Below, one piece after another: positions 5,473 to 5,824 of a stretch of 5,824 nucleotides of DNA. This stretch comes from an uncultured Desulfobacterales bacterium. Its GTDB lineage: Bacteria; Desulfobacterota; Desulfobacteria; Desulfobacterales; G020354645. Numbering within the stretch: position 1 is the first letter of the stretch; each line of letters starts with the position of its first letter. Below the pieces are notes generated by a model that did no database searches, was not told the DNA's origin, and saw nothing but the letters and a program-made list of their open reading frames with translations. The stretch lies in the NCBI GenBank assembly GCA_947259865.1, contig CAMYNZ010000247.1, positions 1 to 5,824 of the forward strand, read 5' to 3'. The translations under genes were made by a program, and so were the position numbers.

Positions 5473-5520
5473 ACCAATAAAACTAACTAAACAAATTCAA
5501 CCAACAAAACAAAAACATTC
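5473..5520 (+). promoter_or_regulatory. G-free, CA-rich leader without a Shine-Dalgarno sequence
   Basis: The 48 bases before the permease ATG contain no G at all and are mostly A and C (repeated AACAA and CCAA runs). There is no purine-rich ribosome site, unlike most other genes in the window. The segment should be unstructured, and initiation probably depends on it being single-stranded, as in many Bacteroidota genes or S1-dependent leaders. Confidence 0.6.
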
Positions 5521-5824
5521 ATGGTTTCCAACTACTTCAAAATAGCCACCCGCAACATTCTGCGGCACAAATTCTATTCCATCATCAACATCGCCGGGCT
5601 GTCTGTCGGCATGGCCTGCACCATTCTCATCCTGATGTGGGTGCAGCATGAGTTAAGCTTCGATCGTTTCCATGAAAACAGAGATAGAATATATCGCCTT
5701 GAGATGGAATGGGAGTGGGATGCGGGTACAAACCGAGAACAGTTTCCATTTGCGCCACATGCGGCCGGCCCGGCTATAGTCACAGAATATCCTGAGGCAA
5801 TTCAATCTGTCAGGTTTCGGCATT
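5521..5824 (+). CDS. ABC transporter permease, MacB/FtsX-like, 5' part only
   Basis: The first 101 codons of a gene that runs off the window. The protein starts MVSNYFKIATRNILRHKFYS, followed by a membrane helix (about 20-41, INIAGLSVGMACTILILMW) and then VQHELSFDRFHENRDRIYRL. This is the highly characteristic N terminus of MacB_PCD/FtsX-type ABC permeases: a cytoplasmic amphipathic segment, the first transmembrane helix and the beginning of the large periplasmic domain. Full members are usually about 400 or about 800 residues with four or more helices. Such permeases work with a separate ATPase and often a membrane-fusion protein to export lipids, peptides or antimicrobials, or act as envelope mechanotransmitters. 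The start is fixed by the family N terminus despite lacking a ribosome site. A sigma-54 promoter lies about 145 bases upstream, so expression probably depends on the divergent two-component system. Substrate cannot be told from this fragment. Confidence 0.9.
   Translation, partial: MVSNYFKIATRNILRHKFYSIINIAGLSVGMACTILILMWVQHELSFDRFHENRDRIYRLEMEWEWDAGTNREQFPFAPHAAGPAIVTEYPEAIQSVRFRH

Larger units (their letters stand above)
4875..5520. other. 646-base AT-rich divergent control region between the regulator and ABC permease genes
   Basis: No credible gene is present: all frames are short. The region holds, left to right, a 12-base inverted repeat pair near the regulator start, a 29-base palindrome, a perfect 16-base palindrome, a sigma-54 promoter facing right, and a G-free leader, each listed separately. 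ACTGTA occurs twice exactly 21 bases apart (5193-5198 and 5214-5219), overlapping and flanking the 16-base palindrome. A TCGTAC half-site like that of the palindrome recurs at 5030-5035. I could not identify a confident promoter for the regulator gene on the minus strand. Confidence 0.75.

Noticed and set aside
5574..5783. Minus-strand open frame opposite the permease
   Set aside because: It is the antisense shadow of a clear FtsX-like permease coding sequence.

Overview
The window looks like chromosomal DNA from a Gram-negative anaerobe-like bacterium of the deltaproteobacterial (Desulfobacterota) kind. That assignment is inference, from protein flavour (a DUF2089/SHOCT operon, an NtrC-class regulator with its kinase, a Bacteroidota-type FtsX permease), strong AGGAG-type ribosome sites on several genes, and AT-rich intergenic DNA. 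No rRNA, tRNA, CRISPR array or transposase is visible.

Left part (134-1204, minus strand): a compact three-gene operon. In transcription order it encodes a DUF2089 helix-turn-helix protein, a 90-residue membrane protein (4-base ATGA overlap) and a 140-residue protein with an N-terminal SHOCT-like helix pair. A good sigma-70-type promoter lies about 30 bases upstream of the first start, in very AT-rich DNA. The operon has the look of a small envelope-linked regulatory unit, but its function is unknown.

Middle (1205-2036): a 388-base divergent intergenic region. On the plus-strand side it carries a perfect CRP/FNR-type palindrome and then a GC-rich leader with two stem-loops, the second just upstream of the ribosome site of a 147-residue Cys-rich (zinc-ribbon-like) protein of unknown function.

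Right part (2047-5824): a two-component system and its probable target. On the minus strand a sigma-54-dependent NtrC-family response regulator is followed by a membrane histidine kinase with almost no periplasmic loop. The two are separated by a large imperfect inverted repeat built of 9-base CGCAAAG-type units. Divergently, a 646-base AT-rich region contains a textbook sigma-54 promoter (TGGCAC-N5-TTGC), two striking palindromes 186 and 275 bases upstream of the predicted start site, and a G-free, Shine-Dalgarno-less leader. These precede the start of a MacB/FtsX-like ABC transporter permease that runs off the window.

The simplest reading is a self-contained circuit. The kinase senses a membrane signal, the regulator binds one or both palindromes and activates sigma-54 RNA polymerase at 5363-5377, and the ABC export or envelope-stress operon is expressed. 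The parts are each of known families; the specific wiring and the palindromic operator are the items that look undescribed.
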